A DNA stretch of 64,000 bases from Lacrimispora sp. BS-2 (GCF_040207125.1 NZ_CP157940.1:1240001-1304000); one strand, 5' to 3'; counted from the first letter of the stretch, positions 49,026 to 58,522 are shown. The notes: a model not told the origin generated them from the sequence alone. Numbers and translations: made by a program.

Positions 49026-49844
49026 ATGGAAAAAAAGATAAAGGCCATTTTTTTTGATATTGATGGTACGCTTCGGGATTTTCAGACAAAACGGATTCCT
49101 GACAGCGCAAAAGAGGCACTTATGGAAGCCAGAAGGGCAGGAATCCTTCTGTTTATTGCAACGGGGCGCCATAAGCTTGAAATGGAACAGGAAGACCTTC
49201 TGGAGGGGATCCTCTTTGACGGCTATGTGACGTTAAACGGCCAGTATTGTTATTGCGGGGACAGGATCATTTATGATCTGCCCATAAATCCTGACGAAGT
49301 GGAACGGACCTTGGCGTTTTTGGAGGAGGAGCCATTTCCCTGTATGTTTATGGAAGGGGACCGGATGTACATCAATATGGTGAATCATGCGGTGGAAAAG
49401 GTCCAGATGGATATCGGAACCAGGCTTCCTCCGGTTTTAAATGTGGAACGGGCCAGAAACCAGCGTATTTACCAGATAATACCTTACGTATCATACGACA
49501 TGGAACAGAAGCTAAAGAACCATCTTTGCGGCTGCGAATTCATACGGTGGCACGACGAGATGGGCTGTGATGTGGTTCCTGCAGGCGGAAGCAAGTGGAA
49601 CGGGATTATGAAGATGGCAGAGCATTACGGTTTTTCTGCCCATGAGATGGCTGCCGTTGGTGACGGCAATAACGATATTTCCATGATATCCGGTGCAGGT
49701 CTGGGAATTGCGATGGGAAATGCCTCTGATGAGGTAAAGGGCGCTGCCGGATACATTACGGATTCGATAGAAACAGACGGCCTAAAAAAGGCTGTCTTCC
49801 ATATATTAGACTATAATTCATTAGGAGGAATGACCAATGAGTGA
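49026..49844 (+). CDS. Cof-type HAD phosphatase
   Basis: This 272-residue HAD hydrolase of the Cof/YidA (IIB cap) subfamily has motif I IKAIFFDIDGTLRD, motif II LLFIATGRH and motifs III/IV in AGGSKWNGIMKMAEHYG and AAVGDGNNDISMISGAGLGIAMGNA. It probably acts on sugar phosphates or nucleotide cofactors. The ATG at 49026 is preceded by AAGGAATGATGG; the longer frame from 48930 begins at the promoter and is not used. It overlaps the Mrp gene by 8 bp. Confidence 0.88.
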   Translation: MEKKIKAIFFDIDGTLRDFQTKRIPDSAKEALMEARRAGILLFIATGRHKLEMEQEDLLEGILFDGYVTLNGQYCYCGDRIIYDLPINPDEVERTLAFLEEEPFPCMFMEGDRMYINMVNHAVEKVQMDIGTRLPPVLNVERARNQRIYQIIPYVSYDMEQKLKNHLCGCEFIRWHDEMGCDVVPAGGSKWNGIMKMAEHYGFSAHEMAAVGDGNNDISMISGAGLGIAMGNASDEVKGAAGYITDSIETDGLKKAVFHILDYNSLGGMTNE

Positions 49845-50673
49845 AGCAAATTGTACTCATAATTGTAATACCTGTCAGGAGAATTGTGGCAGCCGGGAGG
49901 AACAGGTAAGCTTTTTAGAGCCACTTAACCCTGCCAGTACAGTAAAAAAGGTAATCGGCGTTGTAAGCGGAAAGGGCGGTGTAGGCAAGTCCCTGGTAAC
50001 TTCCATGATGGCGGTAGGCATGAACGGGAAAGGCTATAAAACGGCCATTCTGGATGCGGACATCACCGGCCCCTCCATCCCAAAGGCATTTGGCCTTTCG
50101 GATTATGGTGTGGGCATGATGCCCAATGGCCTTATGATCCCTGCAACCACTGCAACGGGAATTGAAGTGATGTCGGCGAACCTGATTCTGGATCATGAGA
50201 CGGATCCGGTCATCTGGAGAGGTCCTGTCATTGCGGGCGCAGTCAAGCAGTTCTGGCAGGAAGCCCTTTGGGATGGCATTGACTACATGTTCGTGGACAT
50301 GCCTCCGGGAACCGGAGATGTGCCCTTAACCGTGTTCCAGTCCCTTCCTGTGGACGGAATTATCATTGTGACCTCTCCTCAGGAGCTGGTTACCATGATT
50401 GTTGAAAAAGCGGTAAATATGGCGAAAAAGATGAATATACCCATTCTTGGACTGGTTGAGAATATGAGTTACTTAATTTGCCCGGATTGCGGCAAGAAGA
50501 TTTCTGTGTTTGGAGAAAGCCGCGTTGATGAAGCGGCAAAAGCCAATGGACTTACCGTTCTGGCTAAAATCCCCATTGATCCCCGGATCGCTGCCGCAGT
50601 GGATGGCGGTACGGTCGAGTATTTAGAGGCAGCCTGGCTTGAAGGGGCAGTTTCAGCAGCAGAAAAAGCTTAA
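49837..50673 (+). CDS. mrp: Mrp/NBP35-family Fe-S carrier ATPase
   Basis: This 278-residue P-loop ATPase of the Mrp/ApbC/NBP35 family carries or transfers [4Fe-4S] clusters. The N-terminus has the cysteine stretch CTHNCNTCQENC, as in eukaryotic NBP35. GVVSGKGGVGKSLVTSM is the deviant Walker A, FVDMPPGTGDVPLT the switch region, and LICPDCGKK the cluster-bridging CxxC. It is translationally coupled to the upstream phosphatase gene. Confidence 0.93.
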   Translation: MSEANCTHNCNTCQENCGSREEQVSFLEPLNPASTVKKVIGVVSGKGGVGKSLVTSMMAVGMNGKGYKTAILDADITGPSIPKAFGLSDYGVGMMPNGLMIPATTATGIEVMSANLILDHETDPVIWRGPVIAGAVKQFWQEALWDGIDYMFVDMPPGTGDVPLTVFQSLPVDGIIIVTSPQELVTMIVEKAVNMAKKMNIPILGLVENMSYLICPDCGKKISVFGESRVDEAAKANGLTVLAKIPIDPRIAAAVDGGTVEYLEAAWLEGAVSAAEKA

Positions 50674-50709
50674 GGTAATATACGTTATGATACGTTACGA
50701 GGGATAAGA

Positions 50710-51420
50710 ATGAATATTAATATGAACCCCAATAGTGAATTGAACCAGTCCATTGTGAATGTTCCCAATCTGGTTCAGGTTCCAGACCCGCTTTTAAAGC
50801 AGGCATACCAGTTTCAGGAAGCTATGATGATGTATACCTGTGCCATTCGGGAGATCAAGACAAAGCTGGAGGTTTTAAATGACGAGCTGTCAGTAAGAAA
50901 CTCCAGAAACCCCATTGAAATGGTTAAATCCAGAGTAAAAAAGCCCATAAGCATTGTGGAAAAACTGCAGCGCAGAGGGCTGCCGGTTTCCCTGGAATCC
51001 ATGATGGACAATCTGGATGATGTGGCAGGAATCCGCGTAATCTGCTCCTTCCTTGATGATATTTATGCGGTGGCAGATATGCTGGCCCGCCAGGATGATG
51101 TGCATATCATTGCCATAAAGGATTATATCTGCCATCCCAAAAAAAACGGGTACCGCAGCTACCATATGATCGTAGAGATCCCCGTATTCTTTTCCGACCA
51201 GAAAAAATGGATGAGGGCAGAGGTCCAGATCCGCACCATTGCAATGGATTTCTGGGCCAGCCTGGATCACCAATTGAAATATAAAAAAGAAGTGGAAGAA
51301 TATTCCCAGGAAATCAGTACAGAACTGCGGGAATGCGCGGATGTGATCGCACAGACCGATGAAAGGATGCTTAATATCAGAAAGAGGATTGAGGATCATG
51401 GAGTTACAATTTCCAAATAA
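50710..51420 (+). CDS. Small alarmone synthetase (RelQ/YjbM-like)
   Basis: This 236-residue single-domain RelA/SpoT synthetase makes (p)ppGpp and has no hydrolase, TGS or ACT domains. It shows the synthetase motifs SRVKKPISIVEKLQRRG, DDVAGIRVICSFLDDIY, KNGYRSYHMIVEIPVFF and RAEVQIRTIAMDFWASLDH. RelQ-type enzymes respond to cell-wall stress and pppGpp in other Firmicutes. The ribosome binding site is weak (GAGGGATAAGA). It ends at its own terminator. Confidence 0.92.
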   Translation: MNINMNPNSELNQSIVNVPNLVQVPDPLLKQAYQFQEAMMMYTCAIREIKTKLEVLNDELSVRNSRNPIEMVKSRVKKPISIVEKLQRRGLPVSLESMMDNLDDVAGIRVICSFLDDIYAVADMLARQDDVHIIAIKDYICHPKKNGYRSYHMIVEIPVFFSDQKKWMRAEVQIRTIAMDFWASLDHQLKYKKEVEEYSQEISTELRECADVIAQTDERMLNIRKRIEDHGVTISK

Positions 51421-51427
51421 ATAATTG

Positions 51428-51467
51428 AAGGGAGTAATTGGGTAAAAAACCACAATTGCTCCCTTTT
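51428..51467 (+). terminator. Terminator of the alarmone synthetase gene
   Basis: AAGGGAGTAATTG pairs with CAATTGCTCCCTT. TTCTAAGTTTTG follows. Confidence 0.85.
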
Positions 51468-52736
51468 CTAAGTTTTGTTTAAATGCTGCCGGGAAGAAAT
51501 GGGAAGGCTGACAGTAAAAACGGTTCCTGTTTCAAGGCTGCTGGTCAGGCTGATTTTCCCCCTGTGGTGGTCAATAATGGTCTTTGCAATGGAAAGGCCA
51601 AGTCCATAGCCTCCTTCCTTGCGTACTCTTGACTCATCTGTCCGGTAAAACCGTTCAAAGACATGGGCCTGGTCTTTTTCAGGAATGGGAGTTCCCGTAT
51701 TTTGAACGGTCAGGACGGCATTATGGGAAGATTTCTTTAAGCGGACAGATACGGATCCGTTTTTTCCTGCGTATTTGCAGGCATTGTCTAAGAGAATGGT
51801 GATTACCTGCTTTAGCTGTGGTTCAAAGCCTTCCAGGATAATGCCCTGGTCAATCTCATTTTCCAGCTTCACCTTATTTTCAAAGGCAATGGATTCAAAA
51901 AGCAGGACTCCGTTTAATACCATGTCACTGAAATCCAGGGCAGCCTTTGCAGCCTGGGAGGCCTGGACGGCTCCGGTATCGGACCGGGCCAGAAAAAGCA
52001 GCTCTTCCACAAGCTGTTTCATGCGTTCTGCTTCTTCCTTTGTGTTGTCCAGCCATTTCTGCTGGTCCATGATGGTGCATTCCCTATGATGAGAGAGGAT
52101 CTGCAAATTAGCCAGGATTACAGTAAGAGGTGTTTTTAGTTCATGGGATGCATCGGCAATAAACTGGTTTTGCAACCGCCATGCATTTTCCACAGGCCTT
52201 AAAGCCAGGCGGGAAAGGAAAATACTAAGGATCAAAAAAAGAAAAACCGCCACAAGAAAGACAAGCAGACAATTGATCAGCAGGGTCTTTAAATTATTCC
52301 GTTCATATCTTTGGTCTGCAAATACTATTTTCGTGCCCTCCGTGGAGGGAACCTTAAGGTAACGGAGGGAATAGTCCTTAAGTTCCCCCTGGAGAGAATC
52401 CTCCGCCTTTGTCAGCTCTACCAGAGTGGTAGCCAGGTCCTTAGTAATGGTTATGTTGTTTTCCCTTATATTTTCTATGGAGTTGCGGCTGTTTACGGTC
52501 ACTACGAAAGCCGGGACAAGAGATGGCAGATTTTTTGGAGGCCTGCGGCCAAATTCCACTTTATCCGGCAGCCGGTCCGGCAGGTTTCGGTCAACGGCCT
52601 GATAAAGAGCCATGACGGTCTGCCGTTCCACACGCTTAAAGTTGGCGTAGTAAAATATGCCAAGAACAGCGGAAAGAATGCTTATCACAAAAGCCATGTT
52701 AATCAAAACAAATCTTCTTCTTAATTTTTTTATCAT
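51468..52736 (-). CDS. Two-component sensor histidine kinase
   Basis: This 422-residue membrane kinase has spans near residues 10-30 and 155-178 that enclose a 125-residue extracellular sensor. The H-box is SHELKTPLTVILA, the N-box DNACKYAGKNGS, and the G-box GYGLGLSIAK. It overlaps the response regulator gene by 4 bp (ATGA-type coupling). The neighbouring MacAB-like export operon on the opposite strand is its likely target, as with antibiotic or envelope-stress sensing kinases. The signal is unknown. Confidence 0.92.
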   Translation of the reverse strand: MIKKLRRRFVLINMAFVISILSAVLGIFYYANFKRVERQTVMALYQAVDRNLPDRLPDKVEFGRRPPKNLPSLVPAFVVTVNSRNSIENIRENNITITKDLATTLVELTKAEDSLQGELKDYSLRYLKVPSTEGTKIVFADQRYERNNLKTLLINCLLVFLVAVFLFLILSIFLSRLALRPVENAWRLQNQFIADASHELKTPLTVILANLQILSHHRECTIMDQQKWLDNTKEEAERMKQLVEELLFLARSDTGAVQASQAAKAALDFSDMVLNGVLLFESIAFENKVKLENEIDQGIILEGFEPQLKQVITILLDNACKYAGKNGSVSVRLKKSSHNAVLTVQNTGTPIPEKDQAHVFERFYRTDESRVRKEGGYGLGLSIAKTIIDHHRGKISLTSSLETGTVFTVSLPISSRQHLNKT

Positions 52737-53407
52737 AACCTTTCCTCCAGGCGGTATCCGACCTTGCGGAGGGTGTTTATTTCTACCTTTGATCCCACAA
52801 AATACAGTTTTTTTCGTAAAAAGGAAATATAAGCCTCCACATTGTTATCCTCTGCGTCAGAATCACTGCCCCATACCCTTGAGATGAGGGCTTCCTTTGA
52901 AACGATTCTGCCTGAATTGCCTATAAGGATTTTTAACACCTCAAATTCCTTATATCCAAGATGAATGGATTTGGAGCCGCAGCATAAATCATTGACAGAC
53001 AAACTAAGGGTTAAGTCTCCGAATTTCATTTCTTCTACGATCACTTCTCCCTGACGGCGGGATAGGGCCCTGATGCGGGCTAACAGCTCTTCAGGAATAA
53101 ACGGCTTTGTCATATAGTCATCAGCCCCCCGGTCAAGTCCGGTTACCTTATCCTGAATGTCATCCCGTGCGGTCAGCATGAGAACAGGAGTCTGTATGCG
53201 GGCATCTCTCAGTTTTTTTACCACATGAAAGCCGTTTTCTCCCGGAAGCATTACATCTAAAACAATGACGTCATATTCCCCGGAAAGACCGCAGGATAAG
53301 CCGTCAGTTCCATTATACACAATATCAGCCTGGTAATGCTGCTCCTTCATAATCTGTCCCAAAGCATCGGCCAGTCTTACTTCGTCTTCTACAATCAGTA
53401 CCTTCAT
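52733..53407 (-). CDS. OmpR-family response regulator
   Basis: This is 224 residues. The receiver domain (1-120) shows VEDE for the acidic pocket, VLDVMLPGENG with the phosphorylated Asp and TARDD plus TKPF for the switch Thr and Lys. The winged-helix DNA-binding domain (130-222) has LGYKEFEVLKIL and the recognition region EDNNVEAYISFLRKKL. It leads the RR-HK operon from a TTGCTT-17-TATAAT promoter. An 11-bp direct repeat ahead of the divergent export operon at 53607 is a plausible binding site. Confidence 0.93.
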   Translation of the reverse strand: MKVLIVEDEVRLADALGQIMKEQHYQADIVYNGTDGLSCGLSGEYDVIVLDVMLPGENGFHVVKKLRDARIQTPVLMLTARDDIQDKVTGLDRGADDYMTKPFIPEELLARIRALSRRQGEVIVEEMKFGDLTLSLSVNDLCCGSKSIHLGYKEFEVLKILIGNSGRIVSKEALISRVWGSDSDAEDNNVEAYISFLRKKLYFVGSKVEINTLRKVGYRLEERL

Positions 53408-53451
53408 GGTTAGATTCTCCCATAACTATTATTATGAACCTGTTATCATCT

Positions 53452-53480
53452 ATTATAAGTTGAGATTGCTTATTAAGCAA
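53452..53480 (-). promoter_or_regulatory. Promoter of the response regulator-kinase operon
   Basis: On the minus strand TTGCTT and TATAAT are separated by 17 bp. Confidence 0.65.
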
Positions 53481-53493
53481 TCCTGCATTTTAT

Positions 53494-53536
53494 GCGGGCA
53501 ATGAGGAAATACCCGCAAAGCGTTTTTTTCTTAGTT
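53494..53536. repeat. Intergenic repeat copy 2
   Basis: GCGGGCAATGAGG and ACCCGCAAAGCG followed by TTTTTTTCTTAGTT repeat the pattern of 335-424. Here the two parts are only 13 nt apart, giving a GCGGG/CCCGC hairpin before the T-run. It is between divergent genes, so it is not needed as a terminator for either. Confidence 0.5.
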
Positions 53537-53606
53537 GTATCAATCATAATGGATTAAGCTTAAAATATGCTGAAATCTCATGGTAAGAGACTGCTTTGGT
53601 TAAGGG

Positions 53607-53662
53607 ATTTCAGGTTAATTTCAGCTTACTATCACAAAACCGACATATGAGCCTGTTAAAAT
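53607..53662 (+). promoter_or_regulatory. Candidate response-regulator operator and promoter of the export operon
   Basis: ATTTCAGGTTA and ATTTCAGCTTA stand in tandem (53607-53628), an 11-bp period as OmpR-family regulators prefer. A TAAAAT -10 (53657-53662) has a poor -35 at 53634, six bases after the repeat, as expected of an activator-dependent promoter. Confidence 0.5.
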
Positions 53663-53697
53663 AAGCATCAGATTTGAATAATGAGAGGAGAAACTGG

Positions 53698-54786
53698 ATG
53701 AACAGACGGAGAATAGCGGCTTCCCTGGCTTTTGCAATGGCGGCGACGGCAGTCAGTCCTATGATAACGGAGGCATCAAGTAATTTTGATTTAAGGAAAA
53801 AGGTAATCGGAGTCTCGGGAATCATGAGTGTTGGGAATCCGGATCTGTCAGTAACGCGGGGGGAATTTGCCGGTATGCTGGTAAATGCCTCTTCCTATCG
53901 AAGCACGGCCGGCAAAACCAGCAACACTTCCGTATTTGCCGATGTGCCAAGAAACCATGAATATGCGGCCCAGATCCGGATTGCAGCGGAACAGGGGTGG
54001 ATGAACGGATATCTGGGCGGAAATTTCAAACCAGACGAATCCATAACACTTCAGGAGGCGGTAAAAGGAGTTCTGGGACTTTTAGGATATGTAAATTCTG
54101 ATTTTACCGGTGACCAGTCCGGTTCCAGGCTTTCCAAATATCATTTTCTGGAATTAGATGAGAATCTGAATAAAGAGGCTTTGGAAATCTTAAATAAATC
54201 GGATTGTATCAATCTGTTTTATAATTTGTTAAAAACAGATACAAAGTCTGGAACCATGTTTGGAAAAAGCTTGAACTGCGAATTGACAAGTGATGGTGAG
54301 ATCGATCCGTTTACAATGGTCGACAACAGCATCAAGGGACCGAAAATTGCAAAAAGCAAGAGCAGACTCAACTCTATTTTACCTTTTAAGCTTAGTGATG
54401 CCAATATTTATCTTGACGGAGAACCTGTTACAAATTCCAGTGATGCAATTGATGTTTCCCTGGAAAGCTCAGATGGAGTCCTGGTATATTATCATACGAT
54501 TTCTAAAACCGTGTGGCTTTATACCGTTGGAAATGAAAATGAAAACGGACGTTCCGCCGTATTTGGAGAAATTACCAACGTGGTCTATGATTCTGCGGAT
54601 TTAATGACGCCGGGAGCAATCATACTGGATGACGGCAACACCTATGAGCTTACCAGCACTGAGATGAAGTTTGCATTTTCTTCCTATGGGGACTTAAGGG
54701 TAGGAGATACCGTGAATCTGGTCTACACCCTGTCTGTAGACAAGGATGGAAATGAAACCCGGACTGTCATTGATTATATAGAATAG
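53698..54786 (+). CDS. Secreted S-layer-homology domain protein
   Basis: This 362-residue protein has a signal peptide (MNRRRIAASLAFAMAATAV) and one or two SLH-type modules (residues about 30-120) with TRGEFAGMLVNA, FADVPRNHEYAAQIRIA and GWMNGYLGGNFKPDESIT. The C-terminal 200 residues look like beta-rich surface domain of unknown kind. SLH modules bind wall polysaccharide. It heads the operon of adaptor, ATPase and permease, so it may anchor or sense for the exporter. GAGAGGAG lies 8 nt before ATG 53698. Confidence 0.85.
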   Translation: MNRRRIAASLAFAMAATAVSPMITEASSNFDLRKKVIGVSGIMSVGNPDLSVTRGEFAGMLVNASSYRSTAGKTSNTSVFADVPRNHEYAAQIRIAAEQGWMNGYLGGNFKPDESITLQEAVKGVLGLLGYVNSDFTGDQSGSRLSKYHFLELDENLNKEALEILNKSDCINLFYNLLKTDTKSGTMFGKSLNCELTSDGEIDPFTMVDNSIKGPKIAKSKSRLNSILPFKLSDANIYLDGEPVTNSSDAIDVSLESSDGVLVYYHTISKTVWLYTVGNENENGRSAVFGEITNVVYDSADLMTPGAIILDDGNTYELTSTEMKFAFSSYGDLRVGDTVNLVYTLSVDKDGNETRTVIDYIE

Positions 54787-54808
54787 AAGATTAACAGGAG
54801 AAGCCGGA

Positions 54809-56614
54809 ATGAAAAAAATCATTCAGAAATTATTTTCAAAAGAAAAAAGAAAAGGCCGGATAAAGGGAAAAAAAGTTTTGGTTTTTCTGATCATAATCCT
54901 TGCGGTGCTGGCCGGAGTCATGGCGGCCGCAGGCTTTAAAAAGTCAAAGGCAGCATCAGCCACTGCAAAGAGCATAAGAACTGCAAAGGTAACAAAGCAG
55001 GATATCGTTTCTGAGCTATCCTCCTCCGGAACCATTTCTCCCCAGAATACCTATGACATAACCTCTTTGATTGAAGGAGAAGTCATTGCAGCTGATTTTG
55101 AAGAGGGAGATGAGGTGGAAAAGGGACAGATCCTCTATCAGATCGACACCTCATCCATGGAATCAGAGATGACATCTGTAAACAACTCCCTTTCAAGAGC
55201 CCAGGAAAATTATGAAGCAGCATTGGATGATTATAATTCTGCCTTAGGTGATTACAGCGGAAACACCTATAAATCTACTGAGAGCGGGTACATAAAGTCT
55301 CTTTCCATTAAGGAAGGGGATAAGGTGGGAAACAATACGGAAATTGCTTCCATCTACGATGATAAGACCATGAAAATCAAGCTTCCGTTCCTTTCCGGGG
55401 AGGCTTCCCAGATAACGACAGGACAGGAGGCGGGTTTAACTCTTACTGATACAGGAGAACAGATCCAGGGTGTGGTCACTTCCGTCAGCAATATGGATGT
55501 AACCTTAACAGGCGGACGCATCGTCCGTTATGTCACCATTGAAGTGACAAATCCAGGCGGTCTTACCACGGAAACCCCGGCTACGGCCACGGTCGGTGAT
55601 TATGTGTGCAGTATGGAAGCGGCCTTTGAGCCGAAGCTTGAGACGACCATAAAAGCAGACCTATCTTCCGGCGTAGAGGTTGGAACTCTGCTGGTTCATG
55701 AAGGGGACTATGTAACAAAGGGAACTCCGCTTTTTACAATGGAAAGCAAGTCTGCGGATAAGCTGCTCCGCACTTATAAAGATACTTTGGAAAAGGCCCA
55801 GGAAGCTTTAGAAGGAGCAAAAAGCAAGCTGGAGAGCACTCAGAATACTTATGATAATTACACCATCACTGCTCCCATATCCGGAAAGGTCATTACAAAA
55901 AACGTGAAGGCAGGAGATAAGATCACCAAAAGCTCCAGCGGAAGTACAACTCTGGCAGTCATATACGATATGTCAGGCTATACCTTTAAAATGTCTGTGG
56001 ATGAATTGGATGTCAAGTCCGTTAAAGTGGGTCAGGAGGTAATTATTACGGCGGATGCCGTAGCCGGTAAAACCTTTTCCGGCACAGTTACAAATGTAAG
56101 CCTGGAAAGCTCTGCCTCCAACGGCGTTACCACTTATCCGGTTACTGTCACCTTAAATGACGGCATGGATGAGCTTCTCCCCGGAATGAACGTAGACGGA
56201 GTGATCATTCTGGATAAAGCCAGCGATGTCCTTGCCGTACCGGCTGATGCGCTGATGCGGGGAAATCAGGTTTATGTAAAGGATGAAACGGTGAAGGAGG
56301 CTAAGGGGAACATTCCCGCAGGTTTTAGAGCCACAGAAGTTACCACAGGCCTGATCAATGATGATTATGTGGAAATCACCGGCGGACTGGAAGAGAATCA
56401 GGAGGTTTACGTTGCACAATCCACTGTAGGCTCCTCAACAAATATCATGATACCGGGAACCATGGGCGGTATAAATGTATCCCCAGGAGGTTCCGGCGGT
56501 GGAAACCGGAGCATAGGAAGCGGCGGTTCCGGCAGTGGAAGCCGGAGTACAGGTAACGGCGGCGGTTCAGGAAGCGGAGGCCGCGGTGCAGGCAGCGGCG
56601 GTTTCCAGCCCTGA
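54809..56614 (+). CDS. Efflux periplasmic-adaptor-type protein (HlyD/MacA family)
   Basis: This 601-residue membrane-fusion-like protein has one N-terminal span (residues about 22-42). Lipoyl halves lie at about 70-110 and 360-395, around an alpha-hairpin coiled coil (110-150 and 325-355). Beta-barrel and membrane-proximal domains follow to about 540. The last 45 residues are almost only Gly, Ser, Asn and Arg. In Gram-positives such adaptors link the permease to substrates outside the membrane, since no outer membrane exists. It sits upstream of a MacB-like ATPase and permease. Confidence 0.87.
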   Translation: MKKIIQKLFSKEKRKGRIKGKKVLVFLIIILAVLAGVMAAAGFKKSKAASATAKSIRTAKVTKQDIVSELSSSGTISPQNTYDITSLIEGEVIAADFEEGDEVEKGQILYQIDTSSMESEMTSVNNSLSRAQENYEAALDDYNSALGDYSGNTYKSTESGYIKSLSIKEGDKVGNNTEIASIYDDKTMKIKLPFLSGEASQITTGQEAGLTLTDTGEQIQGVVTSVSNMDVTLTGGRIVRYVTIEVTNPGGLTTETPATATVGDYVCSMEAAFEPKLETTIKADLSSGVEVGTLLVHEGDYVTKGTPLFTMESKSADKLLRTYKDTLEKAQEALEGAKSKLESTQNTYDNYTITAPISGKVITKNVKAGDKITKSSSGSTTLAVIYDMSGYTFKMSVDELDVKSVKVGQEVIITADAVAGKTFSGTVTNVSLESSASNGVTTYPVTVTLNDGMDELLPGMNVDGVIILDKASDVLAVPADALMRGNQVYVKDETVKEAKGNIPAGFRATEVTTGLINDDYVEITGGLEENQEVYVAQSTVGSSTNIMIPGTMGGINVSPGGSGGGNRSIGSGGSGSGSRSTGNGGGSGSGGRGAGSGGFQP

Positions 56615-56637
56615 CAGCCGTAAGGAGGTTATATAAC

Positions 56638-57345
56638 GTGGAAAATACCTTGATTGAATTAAAGGATATCTATAAAGTATATCAAATGGGAGAGGAAGAG
56701 GTCCGTGCAAACAACGGAGTATCCTTAACCATTTGCCGCGGGGAATTCGTGGCGATTGTAGGAAAGTCGGGAAGCGGAAAATCTACGCTTATGAATATCA
56801 TAGGTGCACTGGATGTTCCCACCTCAGGAGAATATCTTCTGGGCAGTGAGGATGTGGGCAGGATGTCGGATAACCAGCTGGCAGGGATACGGAATAAGAT
56901 GATCGGCTTTATCTTCCAGCAGTATAATCTGCTTCCCAGACTGAATCTTCTTGAAAATGTGGAACTGCCCCTGTTATATGCAGGGGCAGGGGCCAATGAA
57001 CGGAACAAACGGGCTATGGCCTCTCTGGAGCGGGTAGGTCTGGCGGAAAAGTGGAAAAATTTTCCTAACCAGCTTTCCGGAGGCCAGCAGCAGAGGGCTT
57101 CCATTGCAAGGGCACTGGCAGGAGATCCCTCCCTTATTCTGGCTGATGAACCTACTGGAGCCCTGGATTCAAAAACCAGCCGGGAAGTCCTTAATTTCTT
57201 AAAAAAGCTGAACGATGAAGGGAATACCATTGTCATGATCACCCATGACAGGGCCATTGCCCGGGAAGCCAGGCGGGTGATCCGGGTACACGATGGTAAG
57301 ATTAATTTCGATGGAGACGTAAATGAATATTCTGCAATCCTTTAA
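56638..57345 (+). CDS. ABC transporter ATP-binding protein (MacB type)
   Basis: This 235-residue ATPase has Walker A GKSGSGKST, Q-loop FIFQQYNLLPR, signature LSGGQQQRASIARAL, Walker B LILADEPTGALDS and the H-loop in MITHDR. The start is GTG 56638, 9 nt after AAGGAGG. It overlaps the permease gene by 23 bp and belongs to the MacAB-like exporter under the adjacent two-component system. Confidence 0.93.
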   Translation: MENTLIELKDIYKVYQMGEEEVRANNGVSLTICRGEFVAIVGKSGSGKSTLMNIIGALDVPTSGEYLLGSEDVGRMSDNQLAGIRNKMIGFIFQQYNLLPRLNLLENVELPLLYAGAGANERNKRAMASLERVGLAEKWKNFPNQLSGGQQQRASIARALAGDPSLILADEPTGALDSKTSREVLNFLKKLNDEGNTIVMITHDRAIAREARRVIRVHDGKINFDGDVNEYSAIL

Positions 57346-58507
57346 AATGGCTTTAAAGAGCATCTGGAGCAATAAGATGCGTTCCTTTCTCACCATGCTT
57401 GGAATCATTATCGGCGTGGCATCGGTCATTATTCTGGTAAGCCTTGTAAACGGGCAAATGTCCTATATGACGGAACGTTTTGCCAGCATGGGCACCAACC
57501 AGATCAATGTGAACGTAACCAATCTTTCATCCAGGTCCATAACCGTGGATCAGATGTATGAATTTTATAAAGACAACAGAAATCTTTTTTCTCAGATGAC
57601 GCCAAAGGTTTCTTTATCCTCTACCTTAAAAAACGGAACGGAATCACTGACCAATACTTCCGTATCCGGCGTCAGCGAGGAATATTTGGAAATGAAGGAT
57701 CAGACCCTGGATTCAGGACGGTTCCTCCAGTATTCCGATATCCTGTCCAGGCAAAAAGTTTGTGTTGCAGGCTATTATGTGGCCTGGGAATTATACGGAG
57801 GAGCAGAAAAAGCCATTGGCCAGTCCATAAAAATAAACGGGTATGCCTACAGGATCGTTGGCGTGGTTTCCAGGCAGGATGAGGCTGAGCTTGAGGCCGG
57901 GGGTTCGGACGACGTATTGTACCTTCCCTACAGCAGTGCAGCCAAAATGAACAACACTGCGGACATAAACAGCTATGTCTTTGCCACCGCTGATATAGAC
58001 CATACCGCAGAGGCCAAGGAGGCCATTAACACCTTTCTTTATGGGACCTTTAAGGATGAGGACTTATACCGGATTACTGCAATGAGTGAGCTTTTAGACT
58101 CCTTAAATTCCATGATTTCCATGATGTCCATGATGCTTGGCGGAATCGCCGGGATCTCTCTTTTAGTTGCAGGAGTGGGTGTCATGAACATCATGCTGGT
58201 GTCGGTAACGGAACGCACCAGGGAAATAGGGATCAGGAAGGCGTTGGGAGCAAAAAAACACAACATCATGCAGCAGTTTGTTATAGAAGCCGCAGTTACC
58301 AGCTCTCTTGGCGGGGTAGTGGGTATCCTGGCAGGCTCTGTGGCAACCACAGTCATTGGAACTGCCATGGGTATGAATGCAACCCCAACACCGGCTGCCG
58401 TCATGGTATCCTTTAGCGTATCCGTTGGAATCGGCCTTTTGTTCGGCTATATGCCTGCCAGAAGAGCTGCTGATTTAAACCCCATTGATGCTCTGCGCAG
58501 CGAGTAA
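57323..58507 (+). CDS. ABC transporter permease (MacB family)
   Basis: This 394-residue permease has the first helix at residues 15-40 (MRSFLTMLGIIIGVASVIILVS), a MacB-like periplasmic domain and three C-terminal helices with GIAGISLLVAGVGVMNIMLV, the conserved TERTREIGIRKALGA loop and PARRAADLNPIDALR. Together with the upstream genes it forms a tripartite-style exporter. Antimicrobial peptide or lipid export is typical but unproven here. Confidence 0.93.
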   Translation: MNILQSFKMALKSIWSNKMRSFLTMLGIIIGVASVIILVSLVNGQMSYMTERFASMGTNQINVNVTNLSSRSITVDQMYEFYKDNRNLFSQMTPKVSLSSTLKNGTESLTNTSVSGVSEEYLEMKDQTLDSGRFLQYSDILSRQKVCVAGYYVAWELYGGAEKAIGQSIKINGYAYRIVGVVSRQDEAELEAGGSDDVLYLPYSSAAKMNNTADINSYVFATADIDHTAEAKEAINTFLYGTFKDEDLYRITAMSELLDSLNSMISMMSMMLGGIAGISLLVAGVGVMNIMLVSVTERTREIGIRKALGAKKHNIMQQFVIEAAVTSSLGGVVGILAGSVATTVIGTAMGMNATPTPAAVMVSFSVSVGIGLLFGYMPARRAADLNPIDALRSE

Positions 58508-58522
58508 AAAACCAACAATTTC

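Noticed and set aside
56682..57257. Minus-strand frame of 191 codons
   Set aside because: Antisense shadow of the MacB-type ATPase gene, whose motifs are complete.
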